Shown: in pieces, positions 42,555 to 51,632 of the stretch | Numbering within the stretch: the stretch's first letter is position 1 | Layout: each line of letters begins with the position of its first letter | Made by a program: the position numbers and the translations under genes | The notes under the pieces: model-generated | Databases searched by the model: none | Seen by the model: only the letters and a program-made list of their open reading frames with translations | What the model was told of the DNA's origin: nothing | DNA from: BCD1 sp965230565 | GTDB taxonomy: Bacteria; Bacteroidota; Bacteroidia; Chitinophagales; Saprospiraceae | DNA length: 64,000 nucleotides | Assembly: GCA_965230565.1 (NCBI GenBank) | Contig: CBDDLH010000011.1 | Coordinates: forward strand, 284,084 to 348,083 | Reading direction: 5' to 3'

Positions 42555-43199
42555 ATGGAAATAGTCAAAAAAAACTTCATCGTTGGCCTGTTATTGCTGG
42601 GAAGTTTTCAGGTGCTTGCCCAAACCAGCCATATTAACATTGGAGCATACACAAACAATTCAGGCCGGAATGTTATTATAAATTTCGGTTGGAATTTGGA
42701 ATCCAGCAGTATTGATTTTGGTGTGAAATATTTATTTCGGAATGCTCCTTATGATTCAGCGGGACATCTCTATTACAGGAGATATTATCCGGAGTCCTTT
42801 GTGGAACATTTGGGGCTGAATTTTATGTTTCGCTATTATTTCCACTTGCCAAAAATCGATAATAATTTTTTTGTATTCACCAATTTACAGTCGACAAGGG
42901 CGGGTATTAGGAATAAACATTTTTGGGTTGATCAGAATTGTAATTGTTCCGGAGCTACCTCAGTTGTGGCAGTAGATTCACATTTTGAAAATGTTTACCA
43001 ACTTGAAAACAATACAGGGGTAGGTTTTCGTGCAAAGATCTCAGAAAAACTTACCATGCATTTGGGAGGAGGTGCCGGTATGGCACTCATTTTTCATGAT
43101 GGTGTAAATGCACCCAATGTAATTACAGGAAACCGGTGGGGACAGGCATGGGAATTTTCAGGACAGGCTTTTGCCGGATTGGAGTACCGGATCAGGTGA
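42555..43199 (+). CDS. Outer-membrane beta-barrel-like protein
   Basis: A 214-residue exported protein. The signal peptide (VKKNFIVGLLLLGSFQVLAQ) is followed by alternating hydrophobic strands (VIINFGWNLESSSIDFGVKY, MFRYYFHLP, LTMHLGGGAGMALIF) and a C-terminal FAGLEYRIR typical of small outer-membrane barrels. No function is known. Two starts are possible: ATG at 42555, directly before the signal peptide, and ATG at 42477, preceded by a good Shine-Dalgarno-like GGGAGGTG; the longer form would bury the signal. I prefer 42555. Confidence 0.7.
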   Translation: MEIVKKNFIVGLLLLGSFQVLAQTSHINIGAYTNNSGRNVIINFGWNLESSSIDFGVKYLFRNAPYDSAGHLYYRRYYPESFVEHLGLNFMFRYYFHLPKIDNNFFVFTNLQSTRAGIRNKHFWVDQNCNCSGATSVVAVDSHFENVYQLENNTGVGFRAKISEKLTMHLGGGAGMALIFHDGVNAPNVITGNRWGQAWEFSGQAFAGLEYRIR

Positions 43200-43305
43200 A
43201 GGGGAGTAGTTTAATATCTGTACCTGAAGTTTTAAAACCAAAGAGTTTAATTCAACTAGCTTCTAAGTTTTACCAGAACTAATTGGGACTTTGCTTCTGC
43301 ACTCA

Positions 43306-43929
43306 TCACTCACTACTTCTCGCCACCGTAACCAGTTCATTCAGCATCATGGCAGTGGCTCCCCAGATGATATGATCTTCGTATTTGAAGCAGTGCACGT
43401 TTCTCAAGAGGTAATCTCTGACTTTTAGGTCTGTCGTTTGTACACAATCCGGGTCAAGGAGAAAGGAGACCGGTACTTCAATGATATCATCCACTTCTTC
43501 TTCCTGAGGAACAAATTCGGGGCGGGTGGTGGAAAATCCTACGAAGGGATGAACTTCAAAATTGCTGACGGGAATATAAAGACTAGTGAGTGGTCCCAGC
43601 ATTTCAACCTGGTCAGGGGCGATACCGGTTTCTTCCATAGCTTCTCTGAGGGCCGTTTGCATAACGGTGCCGTCTTCTCTTTCGTATTTGCCTCCCGGGA
43701 AACTAATCTGAGCACTATGAGGGTCTTTTTCATGGGCTTTACGTCTGATAAAGGCGAGGTGCCATTCCTGATTTTTTGGATAAAACAGCATTAAGACCCC
43801 TGCCGTTCGGGCATTGGGTGGTGCAGAAATCTCAGACCTGGAGCGGAAATTTCTGGCCATTTCATACTGGGCTTCTTTACCCGGCAATGGTCTTTGCAAG
43901 TTTTCTTTCAGACGGTTGATGAAATTCAT
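43306..43929 (-). CDS. NUDIX hydrolase, CoA pyrophosphatase (NudL/UPF0035) type
   Basis: A 207-residue cytoplasmic NUDIX enzyme. The extended box of the coenzyme A pyrophosphatase family is visible at residues 79-103 (GGKYEREDGT, then TALREAMEETGI), preceded by the family-typical RRKAHEKDPHSAQISFPGGK. It should hydrolyse CoA or its derivatives to phosphopantetheine products. It shares a convergent-free block with hemD on the minus strand, but a hairpin at 43959-43992 separates the two, so it probably has its own promoter. Confidence 0.9.
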   Translation of the reverse strand: MNFINRLKENLQRPLPGKEAQYEMARNFRSRSEISAPPNARTAGVLMLFYPKNQEWHLAFIRRKAHEKDPHSAQISFPGGKYEREDGTVMQTALREAMEETGIAPDQVEMLGPLTSLYIPVSNFEVHPFVGFSTTRPEFVPQEEEVDDIIEVPVSFLLDPDCVQTTDLKVRDYLLRNVHCFKYEDHIIWGATAMMLNELVTVARSSE

Positions 43930-43958
43930 TATTGTTCTATAATTGAACCTTTAAAACA

Positions 43959-43992
43959 AAACCCCGGCAGCGATAGTTCACTGCCGGGGTTT
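43959..43992 (-). terminator. hemD terminator
   Basis: AAACCCCGGCAG (43959-43970) pairs perfectly with CTGCCGGGGTTT (43981-43992). It lies 28 bases after the hemD stop and just before the NUDIX gene. Confidence 0.8.
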
Positions 43993-44019
43993 ATGTTTTC
44001 AGGATGATCAGGTTAGGAA

Positions 44020-44799
44020 TTAATCATCCTTGTTGGAAATCTTAAGATATTTCTCAAGAGCCATGGTCATGGAAGGAGCATCCTTAGTTGGAGTGATATT
44101 GATCATCAGACCTTTCTCCTCCACGGCCTTACTGGTTTCCTTTCCAAAAATGGCCAGTCTTGTCTCATTTTGCTTGAAATCCGGAAAGTTTTCGTAGAGC
44201 GACTGAATACCCAGCGGGCTGAAAAACACCAATACGTCATAAGTGACATCACTGAGATCTGACAAATCGCTGCTCACGGTTCGGTACATCATTGCATCCT
44301 GCCAGTTAAACTCATTTTCGTCCAGGAAATTGGAAACTTCTCTGGCGCCAAGGTTGGAGCAAGGCAGCAGGAACTTTTCAGTTGCTTTGAACTTGTTGAG
44401 AGATGGTGCAAGATCCTGAATGGTACGTTTACCGTAAAAAACTTTGCGCTTTCTGTATACGATGAATTTTTGCAGGTAATTAGCAATAGTTTCAGTCAGA
44501 CAGAAGTATCTGGTATCCTGAGACATTGAAACCCGCAAATCCTCACACATTCTGAAGAAATGATCGACAGAATTTTTGCTGGTGAAGATGATGGCTGAAT
44601 ATTCATCAGGGCGAATGCGCGTTTTACGAAATTCTTTTGTAGAGACACTTTCCACTTGAATAAATTGGCGCCAATCAATGGTCAGCCCATACTTTTTTTC
44701 AAGGTCGTAGTAAGGTGATCTCTCCGGCTTCGGTTGTGATACAAGAATCGTTTCAATCTTTTTGTAACTCTCTTGCTTCGCTTTTCCGTTAGATGCCAT
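44020..44799 (-). CDS. hemD: Uroporphyrinogen-III synthase
   Basis: Cyclises hydroxymethylbilane with inversion of ring D in haem/tetrapyrrole synthesis. The 259-residue sequence is weakly conserved, as usual for HemD, but shows the two-domain pattern: ETILVSQPKPERSPYYDLEK at the start, YSAIIFTSKNSVDHFF, KFLLPCSNLGAREVSNFLDE, and YDVLVFFSPLGIQSLYENFP with LAIFGKETSKAVEEKGL. It begins 33-50 bases after a DUF4271 gene, a pairing regular in Bacteroidota. Co-transcription is likely; the DUF4271 protein has no known role in haem synthesis. Confidence 0.88.
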   Translation of the reverse strand: MASNGKAKQESYKKIETILVSQPKPERSPYYDLEKKYGLTIDWRQFIQVESVSTKEFRKTRIRPDEYSAIIFTSKNSVDHFFRMCEDLRVSMSQDTRYFCLTETIANYLQKFIVYRKRKVFYGKRTIQDLAPSLNKFKATEKFLLPCSNLGAREVSNFLDENEFNWQDAMMYRTVSSDLSDLSDVTYDVLVFFSPLGIQSLYENFPDFKQNETRLAIFGKETSKAVEEKGLMINITPTKDAPSMTMALEKYLKISNKDD

Positions 44800-44832
44800 T
44801 CAAAAAGTTATTGTTTATAAAAAAAAACACCG

Positions 44833-45783
44833 TCATCCTTGCATTTGACTAGTAAAAAATCTGTACAAGAATAGGACAGGTGCGATTTCGACGGTGCAAA
44901 TATACAACAAAAAGTGGAATTTATGAAACTGCAAATACTTATCTGCAATGAAAATACCCCTTAAATATCTCAGCAGATATGTTAGCCCAATGAATATAAA
45001 TCCTGTATATATCAGCCACTTGGTCATCTCTTTGGGAACGTAGGCGATAGCCAGGTTGAGCAGCACGAGCCCCAATCCTATGAATATGGAAAAAACTACA
45101 ATGGTGAAGTTGTAATTACTGATTTCTTGTTTTATAGGGAATACACTACCTAAATATATCAAAATCAGATGTTTTAAAAGGAATAAGGCCAATGTCCCTC
45201 CGGTTATGATCAACAAATTCTGAAACGGAGATCCGCCTGGTAATAACTCAAAATGGTTTAACGTCAGAAAAATAAAAAGCCCCACATTAATAAAGAAAAA
45301 AAGATATAAAGGCGTAAAAGCAGTTGGAAGCCCGACGTTAAGGCGGTCATTGTACAGCTGATGTAACATAGTGTCACTGAATACAGCTTTATAAACCCGG
45401 GTAATATAACTGCGGAACAAAGTCAGTAAGATAGTGGCAATAATAAGAATGGTAAGAATAGTAGGAAAAAGGAAACCAGGCCGTTGTTTTTCAGTGCCAA
45501 CAGTGGGTTGGATTTTCTCTGTTTTTTCAGGTAAAGGCAAAGCCTTTTTTGCTTCCTCCTTAGGAGCAACCGGTTTTTGGATAATATCAAATGGATTGCC
45601 AGCCGGTTTTGTTAATTCCCGGGTTTCCAATTCAGCAGTGTCTATGACTTCAACAGGATCCGGAAGTCTTGGGGTAAGCTCAAAAGGGTTTTGTCCGGAT
45701 TGTGAAAAACCAGCCAGGTATAGTCCACCTGAGAAAAGAATGAGCAATATGTGCTTTTGAAGTTTCAATTTCGCCTTTTTCAC
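44833..45783 (-). CDS. DUF4271 domain-containing membrane protein
   Basis: A protein of about 316 residues with a signal peptide (KLQKHILLILFSGGLYLAGF), a Pro/Lys/Glu-rich linker (about 20-100), and around seven membrane segments of the DUF4271 domain (FPTILTILIIATILLTLF, FTPLYLFFFINVGLFIFLTL, FTIVVFSIFIGLGLVLLNLA, LYICTVEIAPVLFLYRF). The frame has no ATG near its start; TTG at 45822 and GTG at 45783 are options, and GTG puts the basic region directly before the signal helix. Function unknown; it precedes hemD. Confidence 0.83.
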   Translation of the reverse strand: MKKAKLKLQKHILLILFSGGLYLAGFSQSGQNPFELTPRLPDPVEVIDTAELETRELTKPAGNPFDIIQKPVAPKEEAKKALPLPEKTEKIQPTVGTEKQRPGFLFPTILTILIIATILLTLFRSYITRVYKAVFSDTMLHQLYNDRLNVGLPTAFTPLYLFFFINVGLFIFLTLNHFELLPGGSPFQNLLIITGGTLALFLLKHLILIYLGSVFPIKQEISNYNFTIVVFSIFIGLGLVLLNLAIAYVPKEMTKWLIYTGFIFIGLTYLLRYLRGIFIADKYLQFHKFHFLLYICTVEIAPVLFLYRFFTSQMQG

Positions 45784-46105
45784 AAAAATAAAAGGATTTT
45801 CTTTAATGCGAGCACACTTCAACGAGGTTTAATTTTTAGGGTTCACAAACATTGGGATTTGGACTGAATCACTCTCGCGCTTCTCTTTGTTTCAAATGGT
45901 TCCAAGGGTTCCAGGAGTTCCAGGTGTTCCATATTGTTCGACCCTGACTTCATATTCATTGCGCTCCTCGCGCTCCTTAGCGGTTAAGCCAAACCACACA
46001 CTCCCCACTCACACTCTCCGCCAACTGGTACTGCTAACTGATTTCTAGTTAATAAGTTGTTAAAGATTTTCTACTACAATAAATAAGCAATAATTTGCCT
46101 CGGTT

Positions 46106-47386
46106 ATGAGCAGCGGAATTATCAAAAGAGTAATAATCCTGGGGGTTTTGGCACTCACAGGTATTGTGGCCATGCAAACCTATTGGGTGCTGAGTGCATG
46201 GACTATACATGAAGAAGAATTCAACAAAAAGGTCAATCTGGCGCTGTTTAATACTGCTAAAAATATTGTCAGGCTCAATAACGGCACCCTTCCCAGCCGG
46301 GATATCGTCAAACGCAAAACTTCCAATTATTATATCGTCAACATCGAGGATGAGATCAATTCCGAATACCTGGAGTATGCGCTTCAGAAGGAATTTGAAC
46401 ATTTGGCGCTGAATGTCGATTTCGAATATGCGGTTTTTGATTGCCATACCGATGAAATGGTTTATGGAAACTATTGTCGGTACAGTCCGGACCAAAAAGC
46501 CAATGTTGAGTTGGGGGATTTGCCGAAAGACAGTCAGTTTACCTATTATTTTGGGGTGAAATTCCCGACCCTTCCCGGATATCTGATGGGAAAGATGCAA
46601 TTGTCTATTGTTTTCTCGGTCTTTATGCTGTTGACCGTTTTGTTTTTTGCCTATTCCATGTTTGTGATCCTGCGACAAAAACGGCTATCAGAACAGCAAA
46701 AGGATTTTATCAACAATATGACCCACGAATTCAAAACACCTATTTCAACCATAAAAATTTCTTCGGATGTGTTTCTCAATCACCCTGAAGTGCAATCTGA
46801 TGATCGTTTGTTTCAGTATGCGAGTATAATTCAGGAGCAAAATCAACGTTTGAATAATCAGGTAGAAAAGGTTTTGCAGATCAGTAGGATCGAGAAAGGC
46901 GGGTTAAAGATCAAACCTGAACTGGTCCATTTTTCAGCCTTGCTTACAGAAGCACTGAAAAGCTGTGATGCCCGCATTGAGAATCGTGGAGGAAAGCTGA
47001 CCATTAATGTGCAGGAGGGGCTTTGGCTTAATGCGGACAAACTCCACCTGAGCAATATTCTTCATAACCTGTTTGATAACGCTATCAAATATTGTAAGGA
47101 TGTGCCTGAGGTGACAGTGAATGCAGTAGAGAAAAAAGGATACGTAAATCTGGAGGTGTGTGATGAGGGGCTTGGAATTCCCAGAGAATATCAACCCAAG
47201 GTTTTTGATAAGTTCTTCCGGGTTCCGACCGGGAACATCCACAATGTGAAGGGTTTTGGGCTCGGATTGTATTATGTGAAATCCATTTGCAGGGCGCATA
47301 ACTGGAAAATAGACATGGAAAGCGAAGATGGAGAAGGTACCTGTTTCCGCATTCGAATGCCCCGCGAGCAAGCTCCGGAGAGTTGA
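46106..47386 (+). CDS. Two-component sensor histidine kinase (pair 2)
   Basis: A membrane kinase of 426 residues, built like pair 1 but shorter. Two membrane segments (VIILGVLALTGIVAMQTYWV and IVFSVFMLLTVLFFAYSMFV, about 168-187) flank a small periplasmic domain of about 130 residues with two cysteines (C113, C124). The HisKA box has H207 in NNMTHEFKTPISTIKI, identical over most of its length to pair 1, followed by HATPase boxes NILHNLFDNAIKYC, DEGLGIP and KGFGLGLYYVKS. Its regulator follows 126 bases downstream. It is an apparent paralogue of the pair at 35.6-37.9 kb. Confidence 0.93.
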   Translation: MSSGIIKRVIILGVLALTGIVAMQTYWVLSAWTIHEEEFNKKVNLALFNTAKNIVRLNNGTLPSRDIVKRKTSNYYIVNIEDEINSEYLEYALQKEFEHLALNVDFEYAVFDCHTDEMVYGNYCRYSPDQKANVELGDLPKDSQFTYYFGVKFPTLPGYLMGKMQLSIVFSVFMLLTVLFFAYSMFVILRQKRLSEQQKDFINNMTHEFKTPISTIKISSDVFLNHPEVQSDDRLFQYASIIQEQNQRLNNQVEKVLQISRIEKGGLKIKPELVHFSALLTEALKSCDARIENRGGKLTINVQEGLWLNADKLHLSNILHNLFDNAIKYCKDVPEVTVNAVEKKGYVNLEVCDEGLGIPREYQPKVFDKFFRVPTGNIHNVKGFGLGLYYVKSICRAHNWKIDMESEDGEGTCFRIRMPREQAPES

Positions 47387-47512
47387 TTTTTGGTTAGCCC
47401 TTCTATGTTAGTGGCAACATCCCGACAACTGCTTGAATTTGTTAAAACAAAATTTGAAATTTTAATTTGAACACTTTATAATTGCTGAAAATCCGGCAGA
47501 AAAAGTTCTTGA

Positions 47513-48190
47513 ATGAAAGCCAATCTATTATATGTAGAAGATGATCAGAGTCTGAGTTTTGTCACCAGGGATAATCTGGAACTACAGGGGTATAAAATCA
47601 CCCATTGTGCTGATGGAGATGAGGCCATGGAAATCATCAAAAAGGAGAAATATGATCTTTATATCCTGGATATTATGCTGCCAGGGGTAGATGGCTTTAC
47701 CATTGCAGAAGAGATCCGGAAATTTGACAGGGACGCTCCGATTTTATTCCTCACTGCCAAATCCATGAAAGAGGATAAAATCTATGGTCTCCGCCTGGGA
47801 GCCGATGATTATATTACCAAACCATTCAGTATTGAGGAGCTCATCCTCAAAATCGAGATATTCCTGCGCAGAAGTAAGGTAAGCGTTCCGGAATCTCCGG
47901 AGCAATACGAGATTGGAGACTATCACTTTGATTATCCAAATTTGCACCTTTCCATTGATGGAGAGGATAAAAGACTTACTCAGAAAGAAGCTGACCTGCT
48001 AAGATTCTTTTTGGAAAACAGAGGAAAAATCCTCAAACGCTCAGAGATCCTCGAAGAGATCTGGGGACGGGATGATTATTTCCTGGGGCGATCTCTTGAT
48101 GTGTTTATTTCCCGCCTGCGCAAATATCTGAAACAGGACCCGGAAGTGAAGATCGAAAATATTCATGGGGTAGGTTTTAGGTTTGTTTAA
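47513..48190 (+). CDS. OmpR-family response regulator (pair 2)
   Basis: A 225-residue regulator with receiver residues D10/D11 (LLYVEDD), phospho-acceptor D53 (LDIMLPGVDG), T81 and K103 (DYITKPF), and an OmpR-type winged helix (about 128-225: RLTQKEADLLRFFLENRGKI, DVFISRLRKYLKQDPEVKI). It lies downstream of its kinase on the same strand with a gap of 126 bases. The order kinase-regulator is the same as in pair 1. Confidence 0.95.
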   Translation: MKANLLYVEDDQSLSFVTRDNLELQGYKITHCADGDEAMEIIKKEKYDLYILDIMLPGVDGFTIAEEIRKFDRDAPILFLTAKSMKEDKIYGLRLGADDYITKPFSIEELILKIEIFLRRSKVSVPESPEQYEIGDYHFDYPNLHLSIDGEDKRLTQKEADLLRFFLENRGKILKRSEILEEIWGRDDYFLGRSLDVFISRLRKYLKQDPEVKIENIHGVGFRFV

Positions 48191-48245
48191 AAAGACTGGA
48201 ACTATTTCAGTCAGGGTGCTGTTTTGGAACAAAACCCTGATTGTG

Positions 48246-49007
48246 ATGGACCAGAAAACCAAAGAAAGATATTTAGCTATTTTCCCTTATTATGAAATAC
48301 CCTTTGTTGTATATGCCGAGCATGGGTATGAAAAGGGCCTCGCCATTCTAAAAGAATTAGCTAAGGAAGATTCAGAGCACAAAAAACATCTTGAAAGTGA
48401 AATTCAAAGAGCAGAAAAGTTTTTACCCTATAAAGACCTTTTGATTAAATACATTACCGCTCATAATTCACCAGAATTAATATTTTCCTGGGTGGAGACC
48501 AATGGATTCTCCAACAAAGAAGCTTATGAAATTTTATTAGAATTACATTCGAGCTTATCATATTTTAATGAAACTAAAGATCGTATTGAGATTGAAGTTG
48601 CGTTAGAAGATTGGATTCTCGACGTACTTTGGGAAAAGGTTTCTGAAGAAGAACACGCGGCATATATGAAGAGAAGAGAAAATAAATCCAACGAGGAATT
48701 ACCTCTGTTTTGGAATGGGATTCAAGTAGGTCTCATTAAAGAATCCTTTCTTGAATGCAATCATTTAGATGGGAAAATAGAATTAAATGAAATTGAAGAG
48801 TCTATTGTCTTCAAAGAGAAAATGTCAGAACTTAAACTGTACAGTCTTTATCAAAGAGAAAACCTCGATTACAATAAAGCAACAGTGGTGTTGGACCTGT
48901 CAAGTGGGGAGCAATTTCCTTGCAGGATAATTAGCTTTTATGGTGATACCCTTTTAATCTGGTTTGAGCCACGCCTTCCTCCCGATATTGATAAATGCCC
49001 TTTTTAA
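48246..49007 (+). CDS. Hypothetical protein, unknown
   Basis: A 253-residue protein without signal peptide or membrane segment, acidic and helical in its first 130 residues (YEKGLAILKELAKEDSEHKK, LESEIQRAEKFLPYKDLLIK) and more beta-like in the second half (ELPLFWNGIQVGLIKESFLE, then FPCRIISFYGDTLLIWF). I recognise no family. The AT-rich codon use differs from its neighbours, which may hint at later acquisition. The start at 48246 avoids overlap with the response regulator. Confidence 0.65.
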   Translation: MDQKTKERYLAIFPYYEIPFVVYAEHGYEKGLAILKELAKEDSEHKKHLESEIQRAEKFLPYKDLLIKYITAHNSPELIFSWVETNGFSNKEAYEILLELHSSLSYFNETKDRIEIEVALEDWILDVLWEKVSEEEHAAYMKRRENKSNEELPLFWNGIQVGLIKESFLECNHLDGKIELNEIEESIVFKEKMSELKLYSLYQRENLDYNKATVVLDLSSGEQFPCRIISFYGDTLLIWFEPRLPPDIDKCPF

Positions 49008-49048
49008 TTATTACAGGAAAGGAAAAAATTATTAAATTCATGATCATC

Positions 49049-49065
49049 TACTTTTGACAAAAGTA
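49049..49065 (+). promoter_or_regulatory. -7 box inside a palindrome before the 49107 gene
   Basis: TACTTTTG at 49049-49056 matches TAnnTTTG and is part of the palindrome TACTTTTGACAAAAGTA. It lies about 50 bases before the gene start. No -33 was found. Confidence 0.35.
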
Positions 49066-49106
49066 TTTCAACTAGCGTTTGATTTTCAATCCGAGAATTT
49101 TTTATC

Positions 49107-50363
49107 ATGATTATAGGTTATTCCAGAATTCTGGTCGTGCTGTTGTTGGTCTTTACAGGAACTCTACTCTATGCACAGGTTTTTAATCCTGCCTACCTTA
49201 CCACATCTCCAGACCAGAAAAAGGCGAAATTAAAACACCGTTTTTCCTCCATTGATACTGTTTTTTTAGATTGGGAAATTCTGGAAGGTAGTGAAGTAAA
49301 TACGGACTCCGGAATTGGATGGCAGGAAATAAAAGACAACCAGGGGTTTGCATTATTTGCTGCCGGAAATGGACATTTGGGCATGATTTCCGTTGAATAT
49401 CATTATAAAGAGGGAAAAGCGGATGGTTGTGATCTGCATTTTGAAGTCATTGCTCCCGATGGCAGTAAGCTTGCCGGAACCAACATTTCTCACCCCAAAG
49501 GTATTACTCCCATCGGTATTACCGCCGACGGAACTCATTATTATGCGGTATATCAAAAAGCCATCAATTCAGGAGATCGCGATCTTTATGTGACAAAATT
49601 TTCTGATAAAGCTGAAATAGTATGGGAAACCCGGATTGGAAAACGTTTTGGGACTTCCGGACCAAACCTGATCCGGATAAATGCAGATCAACAAATCGTT
49701 GTATTCACTCAGATGTATGATAAGGTAGGCTTTGATATCCTGGACTTCGATGGAAAAATCCTTAATAGAAAAATGGTGCATTTTCTCAATGAATTTTCAC
49801 CGACTTCATTTATGTATAATAAGCAAGGCAATATAGTAGCCATTGGTTCTTCCAGAAGATATAAGGGCAGAGAAACCATTTCCAGTTTCGTGATTTTTGA
49901 GCTGGATAAAAATTATCAGCCATTGCGATACCGGGAATTCGGGACGAATTTCATAAATCTCGGATTGGATATTGTTCAGGATGAGCAGGGTTTTTATTAT
50001 TTCCTGGCCAATTGCGAAAATATGAAAGCTCCTTACGGGCAACGGGATAATTTTTCAGTTATCGGCAAACTGGATGAAGAGTTTAAACTCAAGAAGACTA
50101 AGCGCATCGAGAATAAATCCACCGGGTTAAGCCTTAGGCTATCATTATTGTCGAAAAACGGGTTGGTATTTTTTCAACGATCGGGAGAGCGAGGCTATGG
50201 GTTTCACCTGTTCCGGCTGGACCGCGACCTGGAGCTTCAACAGATTTACAATGTAAAAGGAAGTTTTCAAAATCCTAATAACCTGACCATTGGAGAGCAT
50301 TATGACCTTTTTATAGGAGGAGGTTCTTCCAAATCGTGGATGGTGAATTTACGTTTAGATTAA
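49107..50363 (+). CDS. Exported protein, beta-propeller-like, unknown
   Basis: A 418-residue protein with a signal peptide (IGYSRILVVLLLVFTGTLLYAQ) and a body of repeated beta strands typical of a propeller: GITADGTHYYAVYQKAINSG, RDLYVTKFSDKAEIVWETRI, GFDILDFDGKILNRKMVHFL, QPLRYREFGTNFINLGLDIV. There is no sorting domain at the C-terminus, so it may stay in the periplasm. I recognise no family. Confidence 0.7.
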   Translation: MIIGYSRILVVLLLVFTGTLLYAQVFNPAYLTTSPDQKKAKLKHRFSSIDTVFLDWEILEGSEVNTDSGIGWQEIKDNQGFALFAAGNGHLGMISVEYHYKEGKADGCDLHFEVIAPDGSKLAGTNISHPKGITPIGITADGTHYYAVYQKAINSGDRDLYVTKFSDKAEIVWETRIGKRFGTSGPNLIRINADQQIVVFTQMYDKVGFDILDFDGKILNRKMVHFLNEFSPTSFMYNKQGNIVAIGSSRRYKGRETISSFVIFELDKNYQPLRYREFGTNFINLGLDIVQDEQGFYYFLANCENMKAPYGQRDNFSVIGKLDEEFKLKKTKRIENKSTGLSLRLSLLSKNGLVFFQRSGERGYGFHLFRLDRDLELQQIYNVKGSFQNPNNLTIGEHYDLFIGGGSSKSWMVNLRLD

Positions 50364-50390
50364 ACCGGTGTTTCAGCCTGGTTAGCGTCA

Positions 50391-51632
50391 TCATTTTTCC
50401 GGATAAAAAACCTCATCAAAAAAGGCTTTCATTTTTGCGGCATACGGCACTCCGAATTCCCCGAAAACGCTTTTTGTCTGAGCATCGGGTTTCCAATCAA
50501 AAAAGGCGTGATAGGCTCCTTCCACCTGTTCGTAGACAACTCTTTGTCCTGCCGCTTTCAGAGAGTCGGCATAGGCCTGGACATTGACATGCTGGATCAG
50601 GAAGTCATTGGTCCCCCTCAAAAGATATTGCGGAATGGCTCTGTCCTTTACATGCGGAATGTTGTCGATCGGCGCGATTGCTTTTTTGGCGGCTTCAGAT
50701 TTTCCTGCCATATAAGTACCAAGCATACCGATGCCAAAGACTCCGTAACTCGGGGCTGCTGCCCTAATAGCTTTTGTAACTTCTACTTGTACCTGTTCAA
50801 TGGTTTTATCCTCCGGCAGATAAGAAGGCAAAAATTCATAAATCCCTTCCTGTTTTCCGAACCCACGGTCACTGATCTTCTTAGTGAAATTAGCAGCAGC
50901 AGCAGACAGGTGCCCTCCTGCGCTATCTCCTGTGACGGCAATGCGTGAGGGATCGGCGCCATATTCTCCGGCATGTTCCATGATGTGTACGATGGCACCG
51001 TAAACATCCTCTATCAGGTGGTGCATCTGGTTGGGGGGTTCGTCACCGTCAAGCAGATTGATCCAGCGATAATCGATGCTGAATACTACATAATCCCCTG
51101 ATCTGACCAGTTCGCGGGCAAGGCCTCGCATAATATCTTCCGTGTTGGAGGCCCATCCTCCCCCGTGAATGATGACAATGCACGGGAGGTCTTTGGCTTC
51201 ATCAGGCATGAAAACATCATATTTTAAGGTCTTTTTGCCGGGTTTTGCATATTCCACGTTTTGAATAACGGAAAAGCCATCAATGCTTTCCTTTTTCACA
51301 AAAGAGGCACCTATCGTCTTGTTCTGGTCTATGATCACGGTGAACTCTGGAGTCATGGATTCATAATACATGGCTCCCCACATACCAGGGATAGAAAAAT
51401 AACCACTGTCGAATGCATAGCCGGGGGCAGGACTGGCTTTGATCGTCAATACTGTGCCTTGAGCGACTTTACCGTCTTCAGGGATGGCTGGTGTAATGAT
51501 GAGTTCACCGTTTTCGGGGGTGTCCACCTTGACATGAAACATTTTATTACCGGTTATTTCCTGGGCGGATGTTGACAGGAAATTGAAAATGCAGAAAAAG
51601 ATAGCCGGTAGAATAACATTTGTTTTGTTCAT
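50391..51632 (-). CDS. Exported alpha/beta hydrolase (esterase/lipase-like)
   Basis: An exported enzyme of 413 residues. After the signal peptide come about 75 residues of a bacterial repeat-like beta domain (KVDTPENGELIITPA to IIDQNKTIGASFVKKES). Residues about 120-413 are an alpha/beta hydrolase of the hormone-sensitive lipase type: oxyanion motif HGGGW, nucleophile GDSAGG, Asp in LLRGTNDFLI and His in GAYHAFFDW. It should cleave an ester; the substrate is unknown. Confidence 0.88.
   Translation of the reverse strand: MNKTNVILPAIFFCIFNFLSTSAQEITGNKMFHVKVDTPENGELIITPAIPEDGKVAQGTVLTIKASPAPGYAFDSGYFSIPGMWGAMYYESMTPEFTVIIDQNKTIGASFVKKESIDGFSVIQNVEYAKPGKKTLKYDVFMPDEAKDLPCIVIIHGGGWASNTEDIMRGLARELVRSGDYVVFSIDYRWINLLDGDEPPNQMHHLIEDVYGAIVHIMEHAGEYGADPSRIAVTGDSAGGHLSAAAANFTKKISDRGFGKQEGIYEFLPSYLPEDKTIEQVQVEVTKAIRAAAPSYGVFGIGMLGTYMAGKSEAAKKAIAPIDNIPHVKDRAIPQYLLRGTNDFLIQHVNVQAYADSLKAAGQRVVYEQVEGAYHAFFDWKPDAQTKSVFGEFGVPYAAKMKAFFDEVFYPEK

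Noticed and set aside
45895..45990. GGTTCCAGG-type short repeats before kinase 2
   Set aside because: Word-like low-complexity repeat; no structure or gene seen.
46049..46678. Antisense frame over sensor kinase 2
   Set aside because: Overlaps a complete kinase; no domain seen.
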